Of a stretch of 64,000 nt of DNA, positions 49,757 through 60,882 are shown piece by piece. Position 1 is the stretch's first letter. Each line of letters opens with the position of its first letter. Origin of the DNA: Erodium maritimum (lineage: Eukaryota; Streptophyta; Magnoliopsida; Geraniales; Geraniaceae); NCBI GenBank assembly GCA_963921825.1, contig OY997592.1:66794336-66858335 (forward strand). The letters are read 5' to 3'. The translations under genes were made by a program, and so were the position numbers. Under the pieces are notes generated by a model. It was not told where the DNA came from, did no database searches, and saw only the letters and a program-made list of their open reading frames with translations.

Positions 49757-51300
49757 ATGGTACACTAACTTCGTCAATTTCCTTGCAATTGATTTGGGAG
49801 ACAAATACAAGGGTGAGTTTGGTCCCACCAAACTTAGTGGAGGACAACAGCTAAACATGATGACTATGGCAAAAGTGAAGTCTTCGCCCGCCAATTAAGA
49901 ATACAGATTTTGTTGATTATGCTATGCACTGACCGTTCAGTACATCCTTACATGTGTTAGGATTGCTTTATGAGTTCTTTTATAAGAGATGCAATTTATA
50001 GGGACACCGATCGATAAACGACTTACAATAGAATTCATAAACTAAATGAAAATTAATAATTGAAATAAACATAAAATCCAAACAGCGGAGGACTAGAAGC
50101 AAATGAAACACGATATAAAAAGCAACAAGTTGCTTTCACGTTGTAACTGTGGTAGCGATCAGGACTACCGATACAGCTTCCGTAGACTGATAAAACAGGT
50201 CTGACCTGACTGGAATCCGAGAAGTGGTTGTACAAAACTTAACTGGATACTTCCCTACAGAATAAACAATTATCGTTCTCCCTTGGATAATTAGTAAGGG
50301 CTCCAAAAAAGGTAAGGGAGTATCATGATGGTACTTGGTGGACCCATCGCCATCCCATGTTCGGTAAGAATGTGGTACCTACAGACATCGTACTGACGCC
50401 CCGGCTACTTATTGAATGAGGTGAGGGTGTATACTACCCCTTGTTAGTATCCCCGATGCCATCAATGGTATTTGTAGCGCCCCATCAAAGTCGACGTCCT
50501 CTGAACCCCTCAGATCCTCTATCGTATCATGTTGGTCAACCTCCATCTTCACCAATCGTTTATTCCTTCATGAAGTGGCTATCAATGAAAGTCGGCGTCT
50601 TAAATTAACCATGGAGTTGCGCATTACATCATGCCCCACGGACCCCCCCCCCCCCAACAAACCATCAGTGACGACATTGCGCCCCCACGAAAGGTGAGCA
50701 AAGGGTGTTGGATATCTACCGCTCACTGATGTCCTCGGGAGCCAAGACGACACCCACCGGTCATTGAGTCACATGAGTTCTGACCTCCTATCTGAACCCA
50801 ACAACCCATGTTTCAGGGTTCCGTGATCCCCATCATAATGAGGACCCTGCGTAGTAGCCGGGCGACATGGAAAGAGTTCCCTCCCTCTTCACAATCCACT
50901 TGATGTAACATCGTTGTAGGAGACTCTATACTCCATTAAAACGTGTAAAACCTAGCCGCTACTTCAAATTAAACGAGAGCATCATAACTGCCTCGGCCTT
51001 GTCGGACCCTTCTTCCTTTTCGGCATCCATCATCACACCCCACAACTCCACACACCAACAACCGTGAACGGAAGAGGAGCCTGAATCATGGATTTCAGAC
51101 CGTGTAAGGCCACCCCCTAGGTTTTCAATTCGTCATCCTCCGTCGGATCTCACGGTGGCAAGCCCACCATAAACGCTCTCTCCGTCAATCGTGCCTCACG
51201 CAGAGGCCGAGGACCCAACCTCGATGTCTAGCGACGCACATGACTGTGTGGCCGGCTGGCTAAGTTTCTCGGATGCACTACCCCTCAAAAAGGAGGAGAC
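49757..51300. other. Degenerate GC-rich repeat, no gene seen
   Basis: From about 50,270 to 51,250 the base composition resembles the local retroposons and includes a C run at 50,643, but no tail, target-site duplication or recognisable protein was found. Confidence 0.4.
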
Positions 51301-51412
51301 TGTTAAAGCCCAATTCAACCCAAAAACTTGAACTGGTAAGTGGAGACATCAAGATGTATATCAAGGGGTCAGTTTGTCCACATATTTTCGATGTGGGACT
51401 CACACTTCAACA
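51301..51412 (-). mobile_element. Probable solo LTR
   Basis: On - it runs TGTTGAAGTGTGAGTCCCAC ... GGGTTGAATTGGGCTTTAACA, that is TG...CA ends with TGTT/AACA symmetry, 112 bases. The GTCCCACATCG string is common in plant LTR and TRIM ends. No primer-binding site or second copy lies beside it, and no 5-base duplication is clear. Confidence 0.5.
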
Positions 51413-51520
51413 CTCCCCCTCATGTGTAGGACTGGACATCTACATGTGTAGGGGACCGTTTAAAGCTATCCCAAATAACCTTCAAAAGAAACTCCACCAC
51501 AAAACGGTGAGAAAATCGTG

Positions 51521-52213
51521 CTAAGAGAAGAAAAAAAAGGAAACAAAAGCCAAATACAAAGAAATACTATCGAATAGAGGGAGGAACATCATCTTGAACT
51601 CTATCTGCAGCATAGTCCCTGTAGTGACAAAATGTCTCCAAGCTTCATTTTTCCGTTGAGCCTCGAGCTTCTGAGTTTCACTCATACAAAGTGAACGAGT
51701 CGTCACTCGGAAAGGCTGAAGGGGTTTCTTTTTTCTTTTCCCTTTAACCTTCTGTATTGTTTCTGGTGACCAAACCGGAAAGTCTTGATCGAAACTTGAC
51801 AACGGGTTAAGGGAGGAAGACGCTAAAACCCGAGAGTCCGATTTGGGGGGAAATTTTTTCACCAAATCGGAACACGATGCAAGAAGGCGGACAAAAAGCC
51901 CAGTTTGCACGTGACTTGGCGCAGGCCTAATGGCAGGTGAGCCAACAACACAGTTGTGGGCTTGAATTTCTGATCCAGCACCATTTAGGCCCACTTGTTC
52001 CTCTCCTTCTGCAGCAGCTAACGCGCGTGAGCCAGCGACAGAACACTCCAAAGGGTGGGCTTGAAATACTGGCCCAACACCAATCAAAACTGCGCGTTCC
52101 CCACTTTCAGCAGCAACTACCGCGCGATCATCGCACAAATCGTGCGAAGGAGTATCCAAATCACGAATTGTCCTTTCCATTAGCTTATGTGTCTTGTTTA
52201 TCTTCTCAACCAA
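51521..52213 (-). CDS. Unrecognised open frame with an internal repeat
   Basis: 230 codons on -. Residues about 29-92 hold two copies of a unit of about 32 residues (RAVVAAESGERAVLIGVGPV, then RALAAAEGEEQVGLNGAGSE). Basic stretches KGKRKKK and a long Phe end follow. No family is recognised. In this repeat-rich setting it is more likely part of a retroelement than a cellular gene, and the 3' end (run of Phe from a T tract) looks non-functional. Confidence 0.25.
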   Translation of the reverse strand: MVEKINKTHKLMERTIRDLDTPSHDLCDDRAVVAAESGERAVLIGVGPVFQAHPLECSVAGSRALAAAEGEEQVGLNGAGSEIQAHNCVVGSPAIRPAPSHVQTGLFVRLLASCSDLVKKFPPKSDSRVLASSSLNPLSSFDQDFPVWSPETIQKVKGKRKKKPLQPFRVTTRSLCMSETQKLEAQRKNEAWRHFVTTGTMLQIEFKMMFLPLFDSISLYLAFVSFFFFS

Positions 52214-52997
52214 GTTCTAACTACCTCTGACCGCTCAGCTTATACGTCTTCCTATCCTTCTTGTCACTTGATCCAGTAGCTTCCCAGTCATATTCAGCTC
52301 TCTCATCCTTCTTCCTATTGTCATGAAGTTTTTCAGTCAAATCAAGGCGGATTTCTCTGGCTAGGTTCGTCATAAGATTGTCAGACAGGTTTTTCTCTGT
52401 TTGTCAGTCAAGATATGCATGGAATGTGTTTATACACATGATGGTTTTTGTGTATTGTACAAGTTAGACTGATAAGTAATTATTTTTCTGTATATTGTAG
52501 AAATTAGACTGATATAATGATTTTGTGTATTGTGATTATGATGTGGTTGAAAGCTTGTGTGCTGCAATCAGAACACTAGTGCACAATCTGTCTATTTATG
52601 ATCGGAACAAGTAGATTTTTTTTTTCCCACCCAAAAGCCCTCCACTTATATAAGTCATAACATACAAACTTGTCAACCTCAAAACCCAAAACTTTGTAAC
52701 CTATAATCTTGTATTGCAAACTTTATCTAGACTTTATTCATGCGAATTTTATCTTTCATAATTTTTGCTTGATACACATTTGACATTAAAAAACACGGAT
52801 CTTCTGCATATATGACGAGTACTTTTTTATTGCAAGACGGAAGACTATGGGTTTTGTTTTGCATGAAAAGTAGTCTACACAAACATTGTCCGGAATGAAG
52901 TGGAAAAATGTAGCAAGAGTAGCATTGCTCTGATGAGGCCTGTGGGTATATATTTTATTACTATTTATATAATTATTATAAATACTTGAACACAAAT
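52214..52997. other. AT-rich spacer, no gene seen
   Basis: No supported frame. A diverged direct repeat lies near 52,450-52,530 (TGTATTGTACAAGTTAGACT and TGTATATTGTAGAAATTAGA). Confidence 0.5.
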
Positions 52998-53037
52998 GTT
53001 GATATGGCCGAGTTGGTCTAAGGCGCCAGATTAAGGT

Positions 53038-53070
<33 letters not shown>

Positions 53071-53078
53071 TGTCAACA
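52998..53078 (+). tRNA. tRNA-Leu (anticodon AAG), copy 3
   Basis: Identical in all 81 bases to the other two copies. A T run (16 or more) follows one base later as terminator. It stands just upstream of the VPS25 leader; its flanks do not match those of copies 1 and 2. Confidence 0.97.
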
Positions 53079-53149
53079 GTTTTTTTTTTTTTTTGACTTT
53101 GTAATTACTTGATTTAATATCAAGCTCTTAATTTATCCTTGGGTATTAT

Positions 53150-54175
53150 GAAGTTTTGTTTCCTCTCGTTTGTTTTGTCTGCTATCTGCATCTCAATCCC
53201 TCACGCAGGCGACCTCCCCTTTACCGGTCCCGTCACTGCCGCCGACTTCAACCACCTAAATTGATATCCCGCCGTCGACTTCAAGGTCCGATCCTCCGTT
53301 TTGGATCTGGGTATATTTTATTTTTTGCTTTATTCTTTGGGATTTGTTTATACTCCCTCGGTAGAGTTGGACTAGAATCGGCGGTTTTAACCATTACTAC
53401 AACTTGCTTTTGTTTTCATGAACTTGTTATATGATCAGACTTTTTGTTTATGTGTGTTAATGTCCCTGAAAGCTTTAAACGTTACTGGTGAAGATTTGTA
53501 ATTGCAAAGGCATAACTTTTGGCAGTGTGCAGTCTCTGATTCACTGGATTCTCTAGTGACCCAGTTTCCTAAAAATGAAATGCAAGCCAATTTGTTTGAA
53601 ATTTTTAGTTTGATGGAAACTGGGTTTCAGTGGTATGAAGCCAAATTTGAAATGATGCTAATTGTTATATCTTTTCTTAGCAGATTGGATAGAACATACA
53701 TTAGGGTAGTTGGTTTGGTTGGTTAAATATATAGTTCAAGGTGTTTATTTGATGTTTAGACTTATATATAGCTTAAGTTTTAAAAAGGGCTTATGAACCA
53801 TATGACCAGATTCATAATTCGGTATGACTCACAGTTCTAAAATTTGGTCTAACTATTCAACAACCATGGTATGTGATGCTTTTTCTTCCTTCCTGACAGT
53901 ACCTGACTTATAGAGCTAATCTTCATTGTGTATTCCTCGGGTTGTTTGCTCTAATGTTTTTGTCTTTCAAATTACTTCAGCTTCTGTCCATTTGCACATG
54001 TTTAGGTTTGATGCTTATTTCGGTGTTGGCTTCTTGAACTCTTCCCCTTCTGATGAGGAAGTTGAAATGGTTCTTGTTCTGATAACAGTACTGCCATTAA
54101 GTATGTGTCTGTTTCATTTTCAGTGATTTATGAAATGAGATCATAGATTGCTTGTTTGAACAAAGGACTAAAGAG
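53150..54175 (+). other. 5' leader and leader intron of VPS25
   Basis: Pyrimidine-rich sequence at about 53,150-53,310 looks like a transcribed leader, and an acceptor TTTCATTTTCAG at 54,110-54,121 precedes the 54 bases before the ATG. Most of the interval would be a leader intron. No other gene is seen. Confidence 0.45.
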
Positions 54176-56293
54176 ATGCAGAAACTTGGTGATTTCAAGC
54201 TTCCTCAGTTCTTCAATTATCCGCCGTATTTCACGTACTGTCCTCTTTTCTTTCCAGGCAGTTTCTATTATGGATTTGGTTTGGCGATATTATTAACAAG
54301 TCATTAGTTATTGGTAATTTTTATGCCATGTGGAAATTGGTCTGATCCTATTTCGCTACGTACTCATAGAAATTTGTGTGTAGACACACAAACACAACTA
54401 AAATCGATACTCTTTGTAGCAGAAAAATCCCTCATCAGTTCTTCACCAAAGGTCGAAATCATTATAATAACAACATAAGGAGTTTTTATGATGAGCTAGC
54501 GATTGAGGAATGATGTTTATGATCTGAAAATCAGGCACTTGTGATCCTTGAAATGGAATAGAGAAGAAAGTATGTTTTTGTCTACAGCCAGATCCTAATG
54601 ACTCAACTTTAGGCTCTTTATTCATCATTCCTATTTTGTAAGATAAGACATGCAGATAATAGTCACATGTAGTTCTCTCTATTGCTTCTTTGTCCCTGTA
54701 TTCTTATCATTCATTTAAACCTTGTATACCGTTTGATTGTGTTTTCTGTATGTATTTTTTCAGTTTACAACCAGTTAGGGATACACGAGAGAAGCAGATT
54801 CAACTTTGGAAGGAGCTTATTCTTGATTACTGTAAAACCCAGAAGATTTTTACAATTGGGCTGGAGGAAGAGTTTCCTCTATTTGCAAATCCTGCCATTG
54901 AAAGTAAGTCCTCTTTTCATTGTATCCTTTTTTTCTGTCTACAAAAGAGCTATTTTAGTCAGTAAGTTTTCTCCCCTTCAATGAATTTCTTCTTCACATA
55001 ATCAACGGTTAGATTTATGTAGGATGGAATTATACGATCAGGATAATTTTGGTGCTGAGTTTAGTTTTTATTGATTATTTGTTATTATTATTCAGTTATG
55101 AAGCTATGTCCCTGGGGTTTGATCTATAGGGCTACTTCAGAGTAGGAGGTCTGCCATAATAAACATTTCTCCATGAGATCTCCAAATTTAATATAGATTA
55201 AGATATTTTTTTAATTATCTTGCAGCATGATTGCAAAAGTGAAAAAAGCTAACGAACTCATTTGATCATGAATTTACACCCCATGATGTGTATTATTAAT
55301 TCAAGAAGTCCTAAGAAGACTATTGCTTTGTGTTCCTCCCACTCAATTTCTCTTTGGAAAACCTTCTCTAAGCAAATTACATGTTCTAAATTTGGGTTCC
55401 TCAGATACATGGTTCTAACCTGCTGTTTTCCTTTGCCCTGAGATATTTTATAATTTCTCTGTACCTCAGGATCTCTCAGTCATGAAGCTCGGAAAGTATT
55501 CCTCTCAGCCTTGGTTTCAGAAGGTTTTCTCATCTACATTTGGTTCTCTTACATTTGTTGGTTCACATTGTTGCTTACTGATGCAAGGTCACTATGACAG
55601 TTACAATAGTATTTGCCTTAAAAATATGCATTTCTGTTCTGTACAGGACGAGCTGAATGGTTGGATAAAGGACATAGAAAGTGTCTTCTCCTCTGGCACC
55701 GGATTCAAGATTGGGCTGACATTATTATAAGCTTTGTGAGTAATGAATTGATAGTTAGTTCTGTTTAAGATTTTTGTCTGAGATACTCAAATAACTTGTT
55801 TTAATTTGTTAGGTGAAAGACAATGGATTGGAGGACGGTGTTATGACAGTTGAGGAAATACGCACAGGGATTGAATCTCAAGGAACAGGTAAACTTGATT
55901 AATTTTGAATCCTTGAAGTCTTGGATTCAACATTCAACTCCAAGAACCACCATATGAGATTTTTCAGAGCAAAAGAAAGATTCAAATTAGAATGGGTGAA
56001 AATTTGAATTTGCAATCTGATTGTTTTCAAGTTCTGATGCATTAAGTATCGTGGCCATGTTAAGGAATTGTCATGCTCTCTCTCTCTCTCATATACACAC
56101 AGTTTAGCTACATTTAATCTGATTAACAGACTATTATATAGCCTTGTGATAATGTGTGGTCTGTATCTCAGAGCTTCATGGAATAGATCACACCATATTA
56201 ATGAGAGCTCTGAAGGTACTTGAGAACAAGGGGAAGCTTGCAGTCTTCAAGGGTTCTGCAACTGATGATGAAGGGGTCAAGTTTTCTATTTAA
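54176..56293 (+). CDS. VPS25: Vacuolar protein-sorting protein VPS25 (ESCRT-II)
   Basis: Six exons, 54176-54234, 54764-54903, 55470-55523, 55647-55735, 55813-55888 and 56172-56293, join to 179 residues with correct phases and GT-AG borders. This is the usual plant length. The N-terminus MQKLGDFKLPQFFNYPPYF holds the PPxY-type motif by which VPS25 binds VPS22/VPS36. Two winged-helix domains follow, with the family strings PVRDTREKQIQLWKEL, GLEEEFPLF, ARKVFLSALVSEGRAEWLDK, ILMRALKVLENKGKLA and the C-terminal FKGSATDDEGVKFS. The protein is a subunit of ESCRT-II on endosomes, working in sorting of ubiquitinated membrane proteins to multivesicular bodies. No defect is seen; likely the intact gene. 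Confidence 0.95.
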
Positions 56294-58403
56294 TATCTTA
56301 AGAGAACCTATTTGTGGAGAATGTTGTCATGTGTTATTTGTTTTTGTTTTTATAACTCCTTTTGTACCAAAAAGAAAGTCATTGGTTGCATACCAATATA
56401 TCATTCTTAGAATTATTATTATTTTTGTTCCATTATTCAGTCATAAAAGATTAGTGCATCTGTTTTGAAATCACTAGTCACAGTCTCATCACTTCTGAAA
56501 TCGTAATGGGTATTTATAATCATTGGTATTGAGAACACTATTGCTTTATCAATAATCGTCCCATGATGTAAAGACGATCAGTATTATTTCGCCACTTATT
56601 TATAGTATGTTTACTTCCACGTTAAAAAAAAAATAATTTTCATGGAAAATGTGAGTCTTATCCTATGCATTAAGATTTGCGACATATATTATCTTGAAGT
56701 AAAATACCCTCAACAATGTTTAATGATGTGAGATCTTATCATCTTAATGAATCTCAACTGTTGTAATCAACATTTTGTTGGTGTAGAAAATATATAGTTT
56801 GGGAGGTCGCAAGTTCGGGTTGATGTCAGTGAACCCATTAGGTCCACCTCCTCAAAAGTCATTTGGAATAGTTGGGCATCGTAATTACATATTTAACGTC
56901 CCGTTATTTTGTCCAGGATTATGTGTGGCACTTTGTTTTATCCACTTTCCTATTTTCGATGTACAATAGAAGGGTTTAGATTAGCAGCTTGGATTAGAGG
57001 CTTGGATGTTGACTGTACAAAATAGTGGATTCATGACTCAAAATAAACTGTGTTTTACAATGGTGAGTCATGTATAGGATCTCGTATTGTGAGTGAACCA
57101 ATCATATTTAGTTAAATCTGATTTTTCATATATATCTTTTTTAAAAATAGGACGCATGACGACCTGCCATTGACTGACCTTCGGACGCGGGATGCGGGCC
57201 TCGGCCCGTCCTGAGTTGACGGAACGCGGGACTCGGCTCGACCTGCGTTTTTGCGGGACGCATAAAAATCGTCCCACAACGGAACGGCTCGCGTCCTGCA
57301 AAAACATGAGTCGAGCCGCAGGACGCAACACAGGTCGGCCTATTGTTCTTGCTAATGTTCTATCAATGAAATTATGAACCTATGCTAAGAAAACGAAAGA
57401 GAAAAGAGTAACTTGTGCATGGGTGCAATAGAATGCTAGATTCAGGGTATTAGCTAGGTTGAGTATGGGTAGGGCATGGGTAGACTATGGGTGGGGTTAG
57501 ATTTGTTTTTTTTTTTTGAGAAAATTTAACTTTGATTAAAATTTATGTTTTGAAATTTTATTAATAGTATTTTTTATATAATTCATATTTAAGATTCATA
57601 TATTTATTTATTTTTTTAGAAGAAGGTTATTTTATATTAAAATGTATTAATAATATATATTATGTAATATATATTAATAATTTTAAAACGGAAAATATAA
57701 ATCCGACTAATTTTTTATTAGTCTTTGTCTAGTTTCGAGGACTCTTTGTCATCTGACAAGTGTCTAACGATTTTTACAGCTTTACCTATACTCTGAATTT
57801 TATTCGTGTCTCCTTCGGCCGAATCTCCTTCCATCAATCGTGGACCTTGAGTTATGGAGTAGACGAGGATTTTAGAGGTGGTTGTACATCGGAGCTAGAA
57901 TCTGAACGAGCAAGTTGACGAGGCTTTGGAGTTTGGAGTGTCTCAAACTCAAACGAGGCGACGACAATGAGATGAGTTCTATTGCCTAGCCTTCCGTTTT
58001 GTTCGTGACTCGTGAGTATAGTGACTCGACGCCAATAAGGTAAAGTCCACCCGTGAGGTTCGTGAATCATGAGAATTATTATGATGGGGTCTGTCTAGAA
58101 TTGAGAGGATTGGGTAGGAGGATTAGCCCAACAGTGAATTCAAAGATTAGCATTTGTTCTCTCCTTTTTCTGATTAAACTCGAGTATTGAAAAGCTCATG
58201 CCTAGATTTGAAATTATGAGTTGGTCGATTAATCAAATCGAAATCAACATACTCTTTTAATAGTGTCCGACTCCCTAAGAATATAACAACGATACCAAAT
58301 TTGACCTGGCTGGCGTCTGGTCTGTTTGCCTAGATCCGAAATTGTGACCCAACCGATTAATCAAATCGGAACCAATATACCTTTTTGATAGCATCTGACT
58401 CTC
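56294..58403. other. Spacer with old repeats, no gene seen
   Basis: A GC-rich patch at about 57,160-57,340 is built of short inverted GCGGGACGC-type words. At about 58,200-58,297 and 58,331-58,406 two copies of a segment (GATTAATCAAATCG, then CCTAAGAATATAACA) stand in tandem, the second interrupted by the MITE that follows. Confidence 0.6.
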
Positions 58404-58686
58404 TAAGGCTATCTACAATAGGTCAAAACGGTTAGGTCTAATTCCAGTCGAATGGGTGACAAAATTAAAAAAAAAAGTAGGCTGAAATTATGTTTATATT
58501 ATTTGGGCCACGTGGCGATTCTTCATGGGAGAATCGAGCTTCGACTCAAATAGACGGTCGACAGATCCACAGACTCAGCTTGGTGTCGAATCGACGAGAT
58601 CGTAGGTTTTGAGCTTTTTTTTTCAAAAAAGTGTCAAATCGACGTCTTTATTCAACACGCAAAAACCTTCATTATGGATAGTCTAA
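58404..58686. mobile_element. Tourist-like (PIF/Harbinger) MITE with TAA duplication
   Basis: Body 58407-58683 with inverted ends GGCTATCTACAATAGG and GACTATCCATAATGAAGG (reverse complement), flanked by TAA at 58404-58406 and 58684-58686. The interrupted host segment is known from the upstream copy (CTCCCTAAGAATATAACA at about 58,270), which confirms the insertion point. Confidence 0.85.
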
Positions 58687-59510
58687 GAATATAACAGAGA
58701 TCATGAAAACCTAGGGGATGCGCTCTCTGCGCAGCCTCCTCCCCTCCCACCCCTCCCACCCTTTTCCACCATGGAAACTCTTGAAGTTCCTAACTCAAAG
58801 CGCTCTTCTACCCTAGCCACCAGGGTCTATTCTACCCATTTATGGGTGTTACTTTTTTGTTTTTGTCTTTTTTTTGCAGCCGGTCTACCCTCACAGGTCG
58901 CCGCCCATCGTTCAATCTGTGCCACGGTCTCTCCCTCGTCTCGCGCTACCGTTCCATCATCGCCGGACCGGCCCCGCCTTCGAGCCAGTAGCCACCGTGG
59001 CCCCCTGCCGTTCTCCGGAATACGGGCTCCACGTGCCGCCTTCCATCTGCAGCGGCCTACCGCCCCAGGGTCACCCCCCGCCGGCATGGGCCTGCTCCCT
59101 AGATGGATCTGGGATCCGGGAGGAGGGACGGTCGTTTGGGACTTATTTCACAGGCACCCAAAATCGGGACTCTCAACTCCGAACAATCCTTTGCAGTAGG
59201 GAGGTCTCGGGGAATCCGCACTAAAGGTTGATTCTCTAGAAGGTTTCACTGTTTTAGGTCGAATAACTTTTTGGCTAAATAAGTTTAGGAATTTGGTTTA
59301 TTATCATATTGTAACGTTGGATCGAAGAACTCTTGTGGTCGGATCTGCGAAACAAAGCAGACTATATGTATGGAACCATGTGCGCCCGACGAGCTACGGC
59401 CGGTTGGGACAAAATCTGGTATCCGGAACTGTTATGTCCCTTCGTGTAAACTTGATATCTTAATACAATACTTCTTTCCCGTTTCAAAAAAAAAAGAATA
59501 TAACAGAGAT
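58685..59510 (+). mobile_element. Retroposon with 17-base target-site duplication
   Basis: AAGAATATAACAGAGAT stands at 58685-58701 and 59494-59510. The body of about 790 bases starts with a C-rich leader, has an open but unrecognised GC-rich frame from the ATG at 58771, and ends in a poly-A tail at about 59,486-59,495. No reverse transcriptase. Confidence 0.9.
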
Positions 59511-59519
59511 ATCAAATTC

Positions 59520-59938
59520 GACCCGACTAGGGATAGCAATAATACCCAGGCCCAACGGGGACCCGACCCGAAAAAATCGGGCCAGACCCGACCCATTGTA
59601 CAAACGGACCGGGTACGGGTAGTTTGATCGAGCTTTTAACCGGGTTCGGGATTGGTACTACCCAGCCCAGGCCCGACCCGATAGGTTACTAAATAAATAA
59701 AAAAATTGTTAATTTTTACGTTCCTACCCTACATATACAGTGAAAAATCAATTGGTTTTTTATTTGTTAATTTTTACAGGTTTATAGTTATTTTATATGT
59801 ATACATATACACGCAGGTTTGTTGTTACATGTATTATATATAGTTGTACAAGAGCAGATAAAAGAGAAGTTTAATTTTCTTATTTTTATACGTAGTTGAA
59901 AGAGTAAATTAAGTTACATGTCACACATGTTTGGTTTT

Positions 59939-60016
<78 letters not shown>

Positions 60017-60622
60017 AATTACATGAATATAATCATACATATGTACAAATTATGATGTTTTATACATTTAAAGTATAATTACATGAATAAACGGTATAAA
60101 ACATGTTATGTTAGTCGTATATTTTATTTTATTTCTATATATGAATACTTATTTGTTGTATGATTACTTTATTTCCGAATTTATTTAATATGGATTCTCA
60201 CTCCAATTTTTTTATACTCCCGTAGTTGTGAGGAATAATGAACCCTTGAATAGGGATCAAGTGGTTAACTTACCGATTCATAATAATGAAGATGTTGTCC
60301 CTAACACAAATTCAGAGCCAGTTTGATGTTACTTGTTTTACCTATTCGAGATGATAAGATTATATGTTTCATATAAATATATGAAACTTTTACGCATCAT
60401 ATATACATGATTTGTCAATATAAATTGAGTAGTGAAATATAATTATAGTGTCATGGGCGGGTAGGGTAATACCCGACCCGGTCGGACCACAAACGGGTCG
60501 GGTAGCAAACGGGCCACTATCGGGTCCCGTACGGGCTCGGGCCACAGGTAGGGAAATCGGACCGCGTACGGGTATCACAAAACCCGGCCCAAACCCGACC
60601 TATTGCCATCCCTATACCCGAC
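59520..60622. mobile_element. hAT-type non-autonomous element with 8-base duplication
   Basis: Ends TAGGGATAGCAATA (59528) and TAGGGATGGCAATA (reverse complement, ending 60614). Flanks GACCCGAC (59520-59527) and TACCCGAC (60615-60622) agree at 7 of 8. The ends are rich in CGGGTCGGG-type words, the middle is AT-rich with a long (TA)n. No transposase. Confidence 0.85.
59942..60019. repeat. (TA)n(TG)n microsatellite
   Basis: About 60 bases of TA followed by a short TG run, inside the hAT-type element. Confidence 0.95.
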
Positions 60623-60882
60623 CAGCGTCGGGTCCGTTTTTTTACATCACTCATTTTGAGTAACGGAAAACCAGTTCACACAAGTAAAAATATGTTTCGT
60701 TAAAACGCATTTTAACGAAAGGGTAGGTGGGACTGGGAGTGAGACCACTTTGGTGCCGGAGTCAGTGAATCTTGTACGTTGCGTTTAAATATCCACCAAC
60801 CTCGTTAACGAAGGTGACTCGACATCGGTATCAGGTTGAATCTCCGTGTTCTAAGTTCAGATTGAAGATTTGGAAGACAGCA

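Noticed and set aside
58771..59199. 142-codon frame with an ATG after a C-rich leader
   Set aside because: It is inside a retroposon with a 17-base duplication; low-complexity Pro/Ser/Arg sequence, no family.
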